A stretch of 64,000 nt of DNA from the NCBI GenBank assembly GCA_026874595.1, contig CM049312.1, positions 24,051,956 through 24,115,955 of the forward strand, read 5' to 3'. The notes under the pieces are model-generated. The model did not search any database. It was not told the origin of the DNA and worked only from the letters and a program-made list of their open reading frames with translations. A program made the translations under genes and the position numbers. Position 1 is the stretch's first letter, and every line of letters begins with the position of its first letter. The stretch comes from Sipunculus nudus (lineage: Eukaryota > Annelida > Sipuncula > Golfingiida > Sipunculidae). Below are positions 45,521-59,086 of the stretch, in pieces.

Positions 45521-47302
45521 GGCCAAAAAAAGGTTGGGTTCTCAGGCACTTTTTTCAGAAATCAGTGTGTGAGGGCATTTTTTATATTAAACTTTTTTTT
45601 GTATGTTTCGATAAAATGTATGATCAGGGAAAATCTTGATGATTACAGAATTGTTTTGCCAAACAGGTAAAAGCACTACATAACAAAGGAAATCTTGTCA
45701 AAATTGTATTGTTTTATCTCCTTGAAAAGAAAATGTCAAAGCTGCTCGAGCTCAAAATCGGTAAGTTTCTATTGAACGGAATGGAATTCTGCAGATGTGC
45801 ATATACTGTAGATTCAAATAATATAGTGGGCTTAAAATTTCGTGTTTTTTTTTTACAAAACGCATATCGTGGGGTATTCGAATTCGTGGAAAAACAAGGA
45901 CAATTTAAGGATATCATGGTTATTAATATCTCGAGGTGCGCAAGAAAGACAAGAACATATGTACACAGGCAGTACACCGGTCGCTGGGCTTAGATGCTTA
46001 TTACATGGTGGGCCTTTACCGTGGCCAATGGGGTTAGTGTTGAGCAAACAAGGTTCGCCCCGTCCTAGCCTAACAAAGGTAGATACATCGTCAGACGGCA
46101 ATCAGTTATAACAACCGATCACACCACGTTCATGGAAAACGTAAACCTTCATTTGATCGGAGGAAAAATGAAACATTACCGTCCACATGAAGGTGTTTCA
46201 CTTTTTTTTTTAATTCGAGACGGTAGTCACTTGTGGCGCCTGTAAATCCCTGACGGGGCGGTTAGACAAGAGACAAGGTTCTTCGGCATTCAACTATTTG
46301 GAGATAGAAATCGACTTAATGGGTCGACAAGACCGGAATTTTACTCTTCTAAATATTAGCATAATTAGCATACTAGTATTCTGCGATGGTTACTACGCTA
46401 ACATAAATTTATGTACAATAACCCGAAATATTCGGAAGAAGTGCCACTTGTCTTCTGAATGGCTCACTTTTACGAAATTGTAGTCGGCAATTTTCAGAAT
46501 AAGTGCTATTTACATTCGCGTCCCGCGGTAATGCAAATGTGTTTACATGACCCTCGCTTTTAAGCCTATAGAATCCGTAAGTCTCGATTTATTTTTATTG
46601 AAAGAAGGTAGAAAAGGCCGGTTATAAAAAGACGTGCCTCGGTACCTGTGGTTACAAACATTGGAACATGTACCTCTCTTAATTGTGTCATAACTACCAC
46701 GGTGCACGATAGAAATGTGGTATTTTTCTTGAAAATTATTCGATAAGAGGACATATGGGGCATATGTTTTCAGTTATGGTAAAGTATGTTTTATTGTAAA
46801 CATTTCAGGGGCCGTGTTTGTGTGATATTAGGGGATATAATGGAATTGACAACATATTATTAATATTTTTAATAGTTATTTACAGTAAGAGTAATTCAGT
46901 ATATTTATTATATATATAAATGGCAATCATATAATAGTAAAATGAACAATTACTGTTTCCTTATTCAAAGTTCAGCCAGTGATAACAACTATATATAGGC
47001 TAGATGAAGTCGACCACCAGCTGCCGTTCGGCTATTCTCTGCATGACCGTATGATTTTTTGATCATTGGAATCATGAATTCGTGGATTACCTTGATCCAC
47101 GAAATCCACGAAAACAAAAATCTCAGCTAATATTTCTGAATCTACAGTAGGTAGTGAAGTAAGCATAAAAAAGAAATGGATGCATTTACGTTTACCCAAA
47201 AAAATATTAAAAAAAAAAATTCTATTGAAAATAAAAAAAAAAAAATGATGCAGGTGGTTAAAGTTGACCCGAGCACCCCTTCCAAAGAATTTTATTAGTG
47301 CC
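45521..47302. mobile_element. PIF/Harbinger-like MITE, copy 3, split by a later insertion
   Basis: The left part 45521-45776 follows TTA (45518-45520) and matches copies 1 and 2 through TTCTATTGAA. The right part 47220-47302 resumes at a second TTCTATTGAA and continues with the copy's A-rich tail and GGTTAAAGTTGACCCG-like end. About 1.44 kb lies between them. Confidence 0.65.
45777..47219. mobile_element. 1.44-kb insertion with inverted TACTGTAGATTCA ends
   Basis: It lies between two copies of TTCTATTGAA (45767-45776 and 47220-47229). Perfect 13-bp inverted sequences TACTGTAGATTCA (45804-45816) and TGAATCTACAGTA (47137-47149) sit slightly inside, each next to TTCGTG/CACGAA-rich stretches. 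No transposase frame is seen. Confidence 0.6.
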
Positions 47303-48897
47303 ATATGTGAGAGTTATATTGCACATATATGTACCTTGTAAGTCCCTTGTATCTCCCCTTATAACTCCCATATGTTTCACATATATGGCAAATATATTGA
47401 TTTATATGCAAATGAGGAAAAAGCATGCAACATAAAAGTTAGAACCACAATGTCCAAAATTAATGTTTATTTACCCTTTTGTACACTGAATTTTATATTT
47501 TCATTAGACTTTTAAAACCTTGGTTCAGTCAGACTTGAGAGTGATGAGAGTGGAAGCCGGAAGGAGATATACACCATGCCAAACTCTAAATCCTTTCCAG
47601 ACCCCCCTTGTCATTCCTACTAAAACAAACCTTACCAGTCAAAGTATACAGATATATTCATTATTGCTCAAATGAATGATTTAATTTATTTCAAACGATT
47701 AACTTGAGAAAATGATGCTTATTTAGTAGCTCTTTTCTCGACATTACCATTAGTCTACCATATTGATACGATGGCAGGGCTGGGGATGTCCCCATCTGTA
47801 ACGCATACTGACGAGCATGGCAGACAATGTTCCTAAGATCAGTGTGATGATAGAAGTTATTATTCAACAGCGTGACCAATCTCTCCTAAGGCCTGCAGTG
47901 GCCTGCAGCAGAAATGGTCCGTCTCTCTGACTCTGTCAAAGCACTCACTACAGTTAGTTTTGTGCAACATACAGACATGACCTCATAGATACATATTCAT
48001 AAATGACTTCACCATTTCGTCACAAGGAGTTATTCTGATTGGTTGACAGAAATAAGTGTACCTCTAAATTCAGACACTGATATAACTGTCTCAACGACGT
48101 CAGCATAGATTAACCCATGGTATGGTTACTTCGAAACGAGAATCAATATAGCTTCAGTCCTATCTGGAGGAGAGTGCTTACATCCACATGTGGAGTCTCA
48201 TAAAATAGCATTTTTTTGTGTTCTACCGTTCTCTCATAATGGCAAAACCTATAATTCATTCTGTGGCACTATTTATGTTTGCACAGACTTAATATAGGTC
48301 TTTATGGTTGGATGTACTGTTCTCTGGTTGAATTGGGAGAGAAACCTGTATGTGTGTGACCGGATGACTGGTTGCCTGGGTCATCAGTTATGAGAAGTCA
48401 TTAATTGTAGAGTCCGACATGCCAAAACTGAGCGTTTATTTCTTGAAATATGAAATGTGAAATATTACCTGAAATATTTCTTAATAAACAAATGTGCCAT
48501 TGCCTACTTCATTTCAATATCTAATACTTATAAAAGGAATTCAGTTCACGTTTGTCCGCGGTGTTCTCTAAAACCGCGTTGTTTACAATATTGTGCCATA
48601 CATCATTTTAAAGGTTATTATCCCCGCAGTGACATAGGCAATATGAAAATAAATAAGTTTTAATATACACATAATTTTGAGTGATTTTTCCGTTTTTTTA
48701 CCGAGCACATCCGAATTGCCTTCGGCAATCACCGGAATGCGTGCATCGTGGTCACTTAACCTCTAACACTAAGGACTATTGTTCATATGAATAACGCTTG
48801 CTTTCAATCAGGGATTTGACCAACGTGCGTGGTCAGTAAAAGAGAAAAACACATGTTTCTCGCTTTATGAAATGGAGAGTTCAACCCAGGAGGATTA
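47303..48897. other. Repeat-fragment and intergenic DNA
   Basis: 47303-47420 has CATATGT/ACATATAT-rich sequence related in style to 52270-52540. No gene is seen. Confidence 0.35.
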
Positions 48898-50462
48898 ATG
48901 ACAAAACCTAATTCAATGTCCCGAATTCAGGAACAGGGCTTGGGTGGTGTCGGGGGTCTGAAAATGGGATACGGACCCAATGCATGGAGTCTCGCTGGGT
49001 CCGCTTCTGCTACTTACGATGTATGTATATTTCTGTTTCCTTCTTCAGGAACAGTTTCCTTGCAACGTACATTTAATTAATCTAATGTGTTCCTCACATC
49101 AACCTATTCTTTATACGTCCAACGATAGAAACCAGTCAAATATCAACATAACACTCTATGCCTCCGCGTCTCATTCCCGTTCGCAGTGTAAACCATCACT
49201 GACCAGGTCTTTAAGGTAAACATACCGGGATATGATTTTTGCTACGAGCACAGCGCCACAAAATAACAGTAAAATTATTTGTACATATTGTATTCCGAGA
49301 GTATCCCACTAAAAATCTATATTTTCTTTTAACTTTTATAATAAAAAATGAGCCAACCTTCAATATCTCAGTAAATATATCTCCCAAACCGCGGTGAAAA
49401 GCACCGGGTTTATCAGCTAGTATAATATATAACACATATATATATATATATATATATTAACATTAGGTTATATAATAATGAAATGCTTAAAAGATAGGGC
49501 AGATAAGAAAAAAAGTTTATTTCACTAGAAGTATATCCACATTCTAGATAGGGTTTTTAATGGAAGAAGGCAGGTAATGGTTCACATTTCTGTTCTGTCA
49601 GTAGGCCTTTTGAATTTTTATGATTATAGGAAAATACAAATGAACTTCTCAATTATAAACTATGGCAGAGTTTTCACAGTTAAAGAGAGTATATATTTAC
49701 ATTACAGATTAATAAATATACTGTCAACAGGACAGACACTGTGGCCAAAAGATAGGCTCAGAGATGTAAGTTCCTGAGTTAAAACACAATTTTAACATGT
49801 AAGCTTTTATCTGAATATCCCGAATGCATTACTGTTGGCCACCAAATTTGCAGAAGTCACTTAAAAATTAGTATGCTCAAGGATTTTGATCGACAAAAAA
49901 AAATCTTATAGATCATAGCATTTTCCATTTACTGAAAGTTAAACATGTTATTTTTACACGAATTTGCTTACCAGACAATTGTTTCGAGAGCTGGAGATAT
50001 CCAGGGTTTCCTTATACTTTTAGCACCATTTCGTCATACTAGATCTATGGAATGTAACGAAATCATTACAAATCGTAAAAAAACAAAGATTGTTGAAAAT
50101 AAATTATGAAGAATATGGAGTCATTCGCATTTGACTTTTAAGTATACACAAATGTACATATAACAGGGTCTCACATCAAATTATATGACCAAAACAGTAC
50201 ATTAATGATATCATGGTGGTCAGTAATATCCTAAATGAGGTCTGACCTTTTATGGTGAAATGACACTATTACATCTCAAAAGAAATCAAGGTGTACAAAT
50301 GCCACTATTGATTTACCTGTATATTGACCCAGGTTTTATTTCTCTATGGAAATCAAAATAGTACCTAATGAAATTAGTAAGTAATCCGTTATGAAACAAA
50401 TTTCCAATTCATCATGCTTTTCTTCTTGTATTGCAGGTGCAGGGTCTGATGAAATCTTAATG
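48898..50462 (+). CDS. Tentative small spliced gene, glycine-rich N-terminus
   Basis: An ATG at 48898 opens 41 codons (MTKPNSMSRIQEQGLGGVGG, then LKMGYGPNAWSLAGS) that end exactly at a good donor, GAT|GTATGT, at 49020. Possible further exons are a short one at 49731-49768, after CTGTCAACAG and before GTAAGT, and a terminal segment from about 50437 to 50462, after the strong acceptor TTCTTGTATTGCAG. AATAAA follows near 50480. Phases can be met only with choices I cannot verify, and I do not recognise the product. The first exon alone is the best supported part: its composition is unlike nearby noncoding DNA. It could also be the 5' exon of a longer gene. Confidence 0.25.
49436..49457. repeat. 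Short (AT)n
   Basis: A run of alternating AT. Confidence 0.9.
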
Positions 50463-52559
50463 AGAAATAAGTCCATAAAATAAAGTGCTTATAACATACG
50501 TACGAGTGTCCTTGGCCTTCATATGTCACATTCTGATTAATTTCATACAAATGAATGGCATTATGAATTGCTGTATAACTTGTGTGTGTGTGTTTATGGG
50601 TCAATGTTTATTTTGGACAGCGGTGTTTATGACACACGGAAATGACATAGAGGAGCATATTACCAAATAAAGGCATAATTTATGGGCATTTAAATGATGG
50701 AATCTAAAAGTAAAAAAATACTTGAGTAGTTGAAATGTTTGGGCAAATTACAGCAAACCTATCTTCAATTGTATGAAAAAATATTGGTTGTGTTTCAAAG
50801 CATCCACCGGAATTGAGACAGATGGTGTAAAACCAGTAATGAGCAACAGTGTTTAATGTGTTTATTTTTGCTAAAAGAAAAACATATGAGCAGGTGTAAG
50901 GAACAATTCTTAAAGATAATATGACTTTTGAGCACACTAGCAAAACTAAAAAAATTCATTTTTATTAAAATGAAGTGGGACATCATTACCTTGAAGGGCT
51001 TTATGGTAACAGCGTTTTCTTTTTCGTTTTCAACTTTATAACATGGCCAATACCTGTAGGTTCAACAAATAAAATGGAATTATATGGCTACTGTAACATT
51101 TTTGTGCTGACTAAGCTTTATGTATGCTTTAACTGATCATCCTGTCACGGGGGACATTCAGTTATATGTAATTTTGGGATCTGCTAGAGACTGTTTTTTT
51201 TTTCACTTTTCACACCAAGTTGCAAACAGCAGCACTAAAAGGGGCAATTTTCTGGTGATGTATAGAACATGCACGTTGGAACTTAACAGCATACAAATTT
51301 AGCTTTATGTCAGAGAACCAGATATTGTGTGAAAATGGACTACCTAATGAAATGTGATAATGAAACACACAAATTATGTATTTGCGTGGCAATCCAAGAT
51401 GAGTGAAAGTCATCGTTATGCAATCAAGGATTAAAACATGGATAAAGAAATGAAGTAATGCAAGAGCACTCACAAATAAGACATTTTTTTCAGCTTTAAA
51501 TTTTCCTTCTGGTTGACAAGCTCAACTTGTGTCTTCGAATTGTGAACTAACGGTTACCGGATATTTTCATTCAGAGGTAATGCCATCATGTCTTTGTCCT
51601 GGGGTACATACCCAGTACAGCTATAATCTGCTGACTCTGAGACAGACCTGGAACTTTTCAGTAACAGTGCCGGGGGGGGGGGGTTGGTTACTTACATCGT
51701 TAATATTACTGATTACTGGGCCTAAAGAATACCGGTTGTTGTCACTATAAGAATGCAGAAGTTTGTGTTTGTAAAATTCCAATGCTTTGATAAATGTTGA
51801 TGGTTTTCTATGGCAATATTCTAGAGCTGGAAGGCTGGTGTGTTTTAGCTGTTTCTTAAACTAATAAGATATAAGATTAACGTACAGGATTTTCCTTAAT
51901 TGTTCAGTAGCATACCATACCAATACCCCATATGTTCTGTATTAATGAAGTAGTTATCAATGGTAATTGCATAGTGAAATACTTATAGATATATAATACA
52001 TTAAAAAAATTAATATTTCTTATAATTATCATTGGCTCAAATAATAAACAATGTGAAATAAATTTCATAAGTATTTTTTTTTATATTTTGTTTAAGTAAA
52101 TGATCTCTTACTTCAAGGTTACATTCATTTGTTTACACAACATCAGGTATCAATCAGATGAAAAAAGTAGCAGAACATTATTTTTGATTATTTGTATAAT
52201 TTTTCTAAAAAAATCGAATTCTGAGGAACCTGGTAAACTTGATACCAATATTAGAACAATATGCCTCAAAATATATACTTATAACTGGCATATACAAAGC
52301 TCCTTCATGTGCTCTCTAACATCTCCAATACAAGTCACATATCACTGAAAAGTACAGAATGGCTTAATGAGCAACTCCCTTATAACTGACACATAACAAA
52401 CAAACAACTCCCTTATAAATCGCTTATGACAATGCCTGACTAAACACATAGCAGAAATATAAATATAATTCACATACATGTCATTTATTGGGATAAGGGA
52501 CATATAAGGCCCTTATATGGAACATATAAGGCTTATGAATGTGAGTACTTTCCATTTTC
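50463..52559. other. AT-rich DNA without recognised gene
   Basis: It contains a G-run at 51672-51682. A CTTATAA-rich tract at 52270-52540 includes ATAAGGCCCTTAT at 52514-52526. No coding exon is supported. Confidence 0.35.
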
Positions 52560-52902
52560 TTAGGGTAGTGTCTGAGAACAGTTCTTTTTTAATTGTTTTG
52601 GTTAAGGATATTAGTGGGCAGTTAAACTCGCCTGTCTGCCTTTTAAACAGTTTTAGCTAAATTGCTACACATTTTTAGATTCATTTTTACAGGTTGTTAA
52701 TGATACAAAACCCGTCATAATTGGGGCCATACTCTGAGACCATAAAACGTAAGAATTCATAAAATATTTTGCTGGATTGACCTTAAATCTTATATGACAG
52801 CATCTGGGACTAGTCAGACTGGTAAAACTATCTGAAATCCTTCATACTGCTTCATAATGCTCTTGCAAATTATGCCACTCCAACCCCAAAAGAGCTTCGA
52901 TA

Positions 52903-55900
52903 ATTTTTAGCTCAGCTGACTATAAGTCATCTTAGCTATAGTCGTGGTCCATTGTCCGTCGTCCGTCCGTCTGTCTGTCCGTCCGTCCGTCCGTCCGTCC
53001 GTCCGGATGTCCGTCCGTAAGACTGGCACGTTTCGACACCGTTGGACCTACGAATCTGAAATTCGGCATACAATTAGATGTCTCCAAAATCTCCTACCAT
53101 GATGAAAATTAGGTCAATAGGACTTTGTTCCTTCGAGATATTAAGGAAAAACCTCAATTTTTTATTAGAAATCTATTTTCACACTTCAGGACTGCCTAAT
53201 ATCAAAACCACTCATCTGGTTTTCTTCATATTAACCATAAATATTACTCTATATAGTTTCTATGTACATGCCAGATATAAAGTCAGTATTATATAATTTA
53301 AAAAGGTTATGGGCCCAAACATAATGGACTTTGTAAAAAAATCAGGAAGATATTTGGTCACTTAAGACCAAAAGTGTTAAAGGTATGGACTTTTTTCCAG
53401 TAATACAACTTTAATTAATCAAAATTTAATTGAATACCAAAAATTAGATCAAAATCTGTTATTTTTTTTAAATATTGGCAAAAATATAAAATTGGTACCT
53501 TAAATTTTGCCCAACTTCGGCCACGGCACGTTTTTTTCCTGTCAGTGCTGTGGATTTAATTTTAACAGCATGTATACATAAGGATTTAATCTGTTAAAAT
53601 TTGAAATTTAAAAATAAAATCTGCAAAATTAGGCTAGTTATTGAATTTTTTTGGAGGCTCTTGTTGTATTCCCTTACATTGTCAAGCAGTCCACTTTGAT
53701 GAAAGTAGGTCTTTCAGTGCACATCTCTATGCTCCCCAGGCTGTTGGCATAATTTTAGATGTCCCCAAAATCTCCTACCATACCGAAAATTGGGTCATTA
53801 GGACTTCGTTCCTTCGAGATATTAAGAAAAAAAAACTCCGTTTTCCATAAAAAAAGCCATTGTTACACTTCAAGGCTGCCTAATAACAAAACCACTGATC
53901 TGTTTTTGATCGTATTTAGTATTCACATTCTTTCATACATTTTCTATGAACATACCAAAAATTAAGCAGGATTGGGTATTATTTTGAAGTTATGGGCCAA
54001 AACATAATGCAATTTTTTAAAAAATCAGGAAATATATTTACTCACCTAACATGAGAATTGCTGAACCTAGAGACTTTTTTTCAGGAATATAACTTTATTT
54101 AATCAAGATTCAATTGTTTACCCAAAATTAGATCTGAATTTTGCAAATTTTTCAAGTTATTAGCATAAATAAAAAATCAATACCTTAAATTTTGTCCAAC
54201 TTTGGCACTGTTAATTTAATTTTCACAGCATATATACATTATATACATAAGGATTTAATCTTTTAAAATCTGAAATTTCAAAGAAATTGATTGGAATGAA
54301 TAGCTTTTATTCATGTTTTCATACACCATGTCAAGTGTTGTTTACATCTAGCCCACCTAGTAGTACAGCCTTCACTTGCATTATGTAACCCACCCCAGCT
54401 TGCCTTGGGCCAGCTTGGCCACTACCAGCAGGCTTCCCCTCTGCCCTGCACTCCCCCCTCCCAGATGGTGCATAAACTAGATGAATGTTATTATTTTCTG
54501 TATTTGATTCCTACTTATTCTAGGCTATGCTACATTTAAGATTTTGTATTGTACCACCAGGGTTACAATGATTAAAGTGTACATTTAATTGTGTCCACAA
54601 AGTGGTGTATTGCTATGAAAGTGTGGATGTTCATGAGATAAGTAATTCCTTACTTCAGAGGAGTAAAAACTTCACCAGGTGTGAAATTGACTATTAATTC
54701 CAGTAATAAATTAAAACTGGGATAGTAATTAGAACAATGATATTGTATTTCCCTCATTCAACCAACAGTGTGTATACTTTATTTGAAAAGATGTTTTATT
54801 TTATCAAATTTACTGAATTTTTATTTTATTTTAGTTAAATGTACTGAAAACTCCAATGTGCAAAACTTTTTAATAGTGATTCAAGGAATATTCTTGTAGA
54901 TGCCATTTTGTGGCATTATTTTCTTTTAAATTCAGTTTAAACATTTATGATTTAAAAATAATAAAATATATGTGTATGCATAATATGACCCAATATGAGC
55001 TACACTCTGGATATATGATGATTGCAACTTTTGCAACAATTCTAATATTTTAACTTATAGTTTCAGTTTTTTACTCTGTATATATAATGATTGCAACTTT
55101 TGCAACAATTCTAATATTTTAACTTATATTTTCAGGTTTTTTTATTAAAAATTTATAAAACCTGTAAATGAAAAAAAAAATGATTCAGATAAAAACTTCT
55201 TAATGGAAAAAGTGGATATGTTTAAAGAAAATAGGATTATATATAAACTTAAATGCATTATTCCCAGTGAAATAAAGGTATTAATCCATTCTGTCCACTT
55301 GCCTGTCCATCTGTAAATTTTCATATGCATCACAGTATCTCAAAACTTTTACTGTTTTTCTTCATGACAGTCTTGTCAGAGTATTAGTTTGCAATCATAT
55401 ATTTAGAACTTTACTATAACCAAGTAGGAGGGCCCCTTTCCTCTTAGCTTTTCATATTCCTATATAAATGAAAAACATTACAATAGAATATTTCTACATC
55501 CACCTTCGTGCTGCCCTCACTTTTCCCTTCTCCGATTCCCATCCCAAAGTCAGTCTCAGTAAGCAAGAACAAGATGAATCAGATATATTCATACTTTAAT
55601 ATTTTGTATAACTATTCGTCCATTATTACCTATGTACATGGCAGAAATTATGTCAATATTGTGTAATATGTAGACATAGTGGGCATCACAAAAATGTACC
55701 TTGTCAAGACTAAAGAGATATTGTGTCATACAGTCACAAATTCATAAATCAATTCATCAGCATAGTTAATCATAACATCATATCTGTCAAATTGAAAGCT
55801 TGCAGACTACCATACACTTTAGATCCTTCAACAAATAGCCTTATCATCATTCTACTACTGCTTATTACTGCTGTCATTGCATTCATATTTGCTCAAATAT

Positions 55901-57276
55901 ATCACAATTTTCAACCCCTCCTAAATAAATAAAAAAACTAGATGACCTGAGGTCACGCGCTTGCCGGAAATGATGTAAAGTTAGTCAGATGAACGAGCAG
56001 TGTCAAAGTGAAAGAAAATAATCCATAGTTTGTGAAGAAAGAACCAATATTAACAAAGTTCTAAAGAAAATAAGATTTTGATATATTTTGATCACCTTGA
56101 CCTTGACCTTTGACTTATTTGAATAATAAACATAGGACTTCCAGATATCATCACGAGATATTAGTGTAAGACATAAGATGTAATAGTTTTAAAAAGATTC
56201 TTTCCAAACTGTGGCCTGTAGAATGCTATATGTGAGACGCCAGAACCGGCAAGCAAGCGGATTTGAGGACAACTGAGAAACAAACGGACACACAGACAAA
56301 GTGACACAAGATTGAGACCAGATGACTAAACGAGTTCATGAAGAAGACTTAGAGGAAAAAAATAAACTATAGTTTTTGTAATTGAGGCTTATAATTTTGG
56401 AGATATTGCCAAAACATGATATGTTGGAGAGGTTTGCACCCAGCGCCCTCTAGAGGCCGAATTCAAAAAATGAAAAATTGATTTCGAGATAATAGTGTAG
56501 GACTTACGATATGTCAGTTTCAAAAAGATTCCTGCAAAACTGTGGCCTCCAGGGCAAGATTACTGAAATCTCGAAATATCTCGTTTGACGAGATATTATA
56601 CGAGATATTGCGAGACTCTTAATAGAATCTTGTAGTACTAGGTGAATGCTACCTGAAGCAAAAAACTAGACCTCTGTAGCTTTAAAACTGACAAATTTAG
56701 AAAAATATCAGCACTTTTCCCCAAAAATGCGTTACCATGGTTACCGCAAATTGAGTCAGCTACACACCAGAAGACAGGCCTTGGAATGTCAATTAAAATG
56801 AGCTACTGTTGAAGTAGATACGACCAATATTAACACATATATGAACAAAAAACCGTTTTGTATACTTTTGATGATCTTGACCTTGACATTTGACCTATAA
56901 TGCCCAAGAACAATAGGCCTCCAGGACTTTAGTTTGTCTACCAGCTGTATAAGTTTGAAGGCAATTGCTGGAAAATTGTGGCCTGTAGAGAGTACACAGA
57001 CAGACAGACAGACAAACAGACATCCGCGACTGACCAACCTGCTTGCCGAAATCGAAGATTTCCGGCAAGCAATAAACCACTATATTTGACTCTATTAATT
57101 CACCAGTCAGGTAATTTCATTTATCATTTACTCTCATATTACATTACATTCCTTTATAATAGCCCAACATGTCCATGATATTTATAAGCTTTATCGACTC
57201 GATATAGTATCACAGTGGAGAAACATTTATAGTCCAATCACGATCAGCTGAGCGCCGTGACCCATGGGTCCCTTGT
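52903..57276 (+). mobile_element. Dispersed AGCTCAGCTGA...CCCATGGGTC element, copy B (4.4 kb)
   Basis: It starts TTTTTAGCTCAGCTGACTAT and ends GCGCCGTGACCCATGGGTCC plus CTTGTTTTT, with palindrome GACCCATGGGTC at 57259-57270. A (GTCC)n tract lies at 52955-53015. Internal units of about 700 bp repeat (53060-53600 against 53755-54300). It contains a nested element at 55944-57070. No transposase frame was found. Confidence 0.7.
55944..57070. mobile_element. Nested ~1.1-kb element with GCTTGCCGGAAA inverted ends
   Basis: GCTTGCCGGAAA (55959-55970) is exactly inverted as TTTCCGGCAAGC (57059-57070). Two diverged internal halves share CTTGACCTTGACCTTTGAC-like text (56095, 56876) and CTGTGGCCTGTAGA. 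The right end forms a strong hairpin, GCTTGCCGAAAT against ATTTCCGGCAAGC (57041-57070), preceded by an ACAG repeat. TGACCTGAGGTCA at 55944-55956 is a perfect inverted repeat. Confidence 0.6.
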
Positions 57277-57540
57277 TTTTAAACTGGTTTGATGCATTTC
57301 TTCGCAAGTTTGAAAATACTTTATAGTGGTCATGTTACAGAGCCACAACTAGGAAAGCTTTATCCAATGAGCAAGACTCGAGGGTTCAATGATTTAGCAG
57401 CAGCTTTTCAACAGGTATGCTTCAGATGATGGGGCCTGTACACAAGCGGTTATAACCAAGGTCGATGGTTATTGCTGAAATGCGATAAATTCTATATATC
57501 TTACGCCAGGCTTTTCCTGTTATATTATATCATATTATGC

Positions 57541-58457
57541 TTAGATCAGCTGACTAAAAGACATCTGAGCTATAGTTATAGTCCATTGTCAACTATAGTC
57601 CATTGTCCGTCGTGCCGTCGAGCTGTCCATCTCTCCGTCCTTCCGTTAGACTGGCACGGTTTGAAATCGTTAGACCTACGATTCCAAAAGTTTTAAAATA
57701 TAATAAAGCAATAATAATTTTATAATATATGAGCCAACTCATGGATTAAGAAAGGTGCAATTTAGAATTGTGAATTTTTCCCCAGATATTTATTGATTTG
57801 CAAATTAAAAATAAATATTTTTTCTAAAAAAAAAAATTAAAAACATCTGTGTATAGTAAAATTTATTATTAGAAAATTAAATTGATGTTATAAAAGAATG
57901 AGGATCTCATACAGTCTTTTTTGTTCATTATTTTCTTGCCTGCTGGAAACTGAAGTTATTTGCTTTGTTATTCAATGTCTGCCCGTTTTAAATATTATAA
58001 TTATGAATAAACCTCTGTTCCCTGTAAGCACTGTTCGATTTAATTTCATATCCTGTATGCATATGGAAAGGTGTTGGAACTCCCATCATTCCCCTATCCC
58101 CCGCCACTGAGTCCTTGCACCCGAGCACTCGGGCCAATTGTGTTTTTGCAACTAAATAAAATTTATTAAATAAAGAAAATATATACAGAGGTACAGAAGT
58201 GTTGTAACTCCTATCATTAATCCCCCCCCCCCCCCCACTAACCACCAATTCCTTCCATCTATGGAGTGAAAAACGTATGACAACTGTATACCTTTTATAA
58301 AAAATGAAGTAAAAATGGTTTAATAAAAAATAGGATCTAATCGGACAAATCTGTAAATTGCTGAACTGTCAAAAGCCTTTCAAAGAGCCAACCATTGATC
58401 ATCGTTATAGATCATGGTCAACTTCAGCTGAAACAAGCGACAAATATGTCCTTTGTT
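57541..58457 (+). mobile_element. Shorter diverged AGCTGACTA-type element, copy C
   Basis: It starts TTAGATCAGCTGACTAAAAG, then ATAGTCCATTGTCCGTCGTG, and ends AATATGTCCTTTGTTTT. It separates unit-A text that is continuous in unit B (TTTCCTTTATT...AAATTTTAAAGGGAAAGCCTG). Confidence 0.55.
58217..58236. repeat. Poly(C) run
   Basis: An uninterrupted run of C inside copy C. Confidence 0.8.
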
Positions 58458-59086
58458 TTAAAGTAAAAGCCTGATCTTCGTCAGTGTCTAAAGCTACTAT
58501 TTGTATATGACCATCAGTTGAATAAGAGAGGGTAAACCCGTGACGCCTGATTAGATACATTGCTTACACATGCAATTCGGGGGGTGGGGGTTAGTTGTTT
58601 GGGTTTCTGTAAAATTAAATACATAGGCTACTTAAATTATCAAAATATAACATGTCACAAATCATTGGAATGTCGAGTACGTGTACAGTCCATTTTTTGA
58701 TCTACAAACCGCTAATTAGGTTTTATGTATCGACTGGCATCGGTCATGTGTCATTGTACTATGCGTTTTGTGTGGGTAAAATGCATTTCAAGTCATTGAA
58801 ATTACAGAGGAAAGTGTATTGCGTCAAGATAAGAGGCCAGTTCATTGTCATTTAACATTATATGGGAAAAAGTGATTTAAAATATTGGTCTGCGAGCTTA
58901 CGATGGTGCTAACCAGTGTGACCAGTCTATGCAAACATGTATACCCCCCCCCCCTTTCATTCTCACAATGCGGAATTTGAATTGTTAAAAAGGTCTGCAT
59001 GACATGGATCTACAAGTATAGGTGAACATTGACCCAAACAGCTATGAACAAAATTAGCGTTTATTTAGTCAAGTGAAACGCAACAT

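Noticed and set aside
56789-57080. CLSVCLSVC-like minus-strand frames
   Set aside because: They are produced by the ACAG tetranucleotide run in the nested element.
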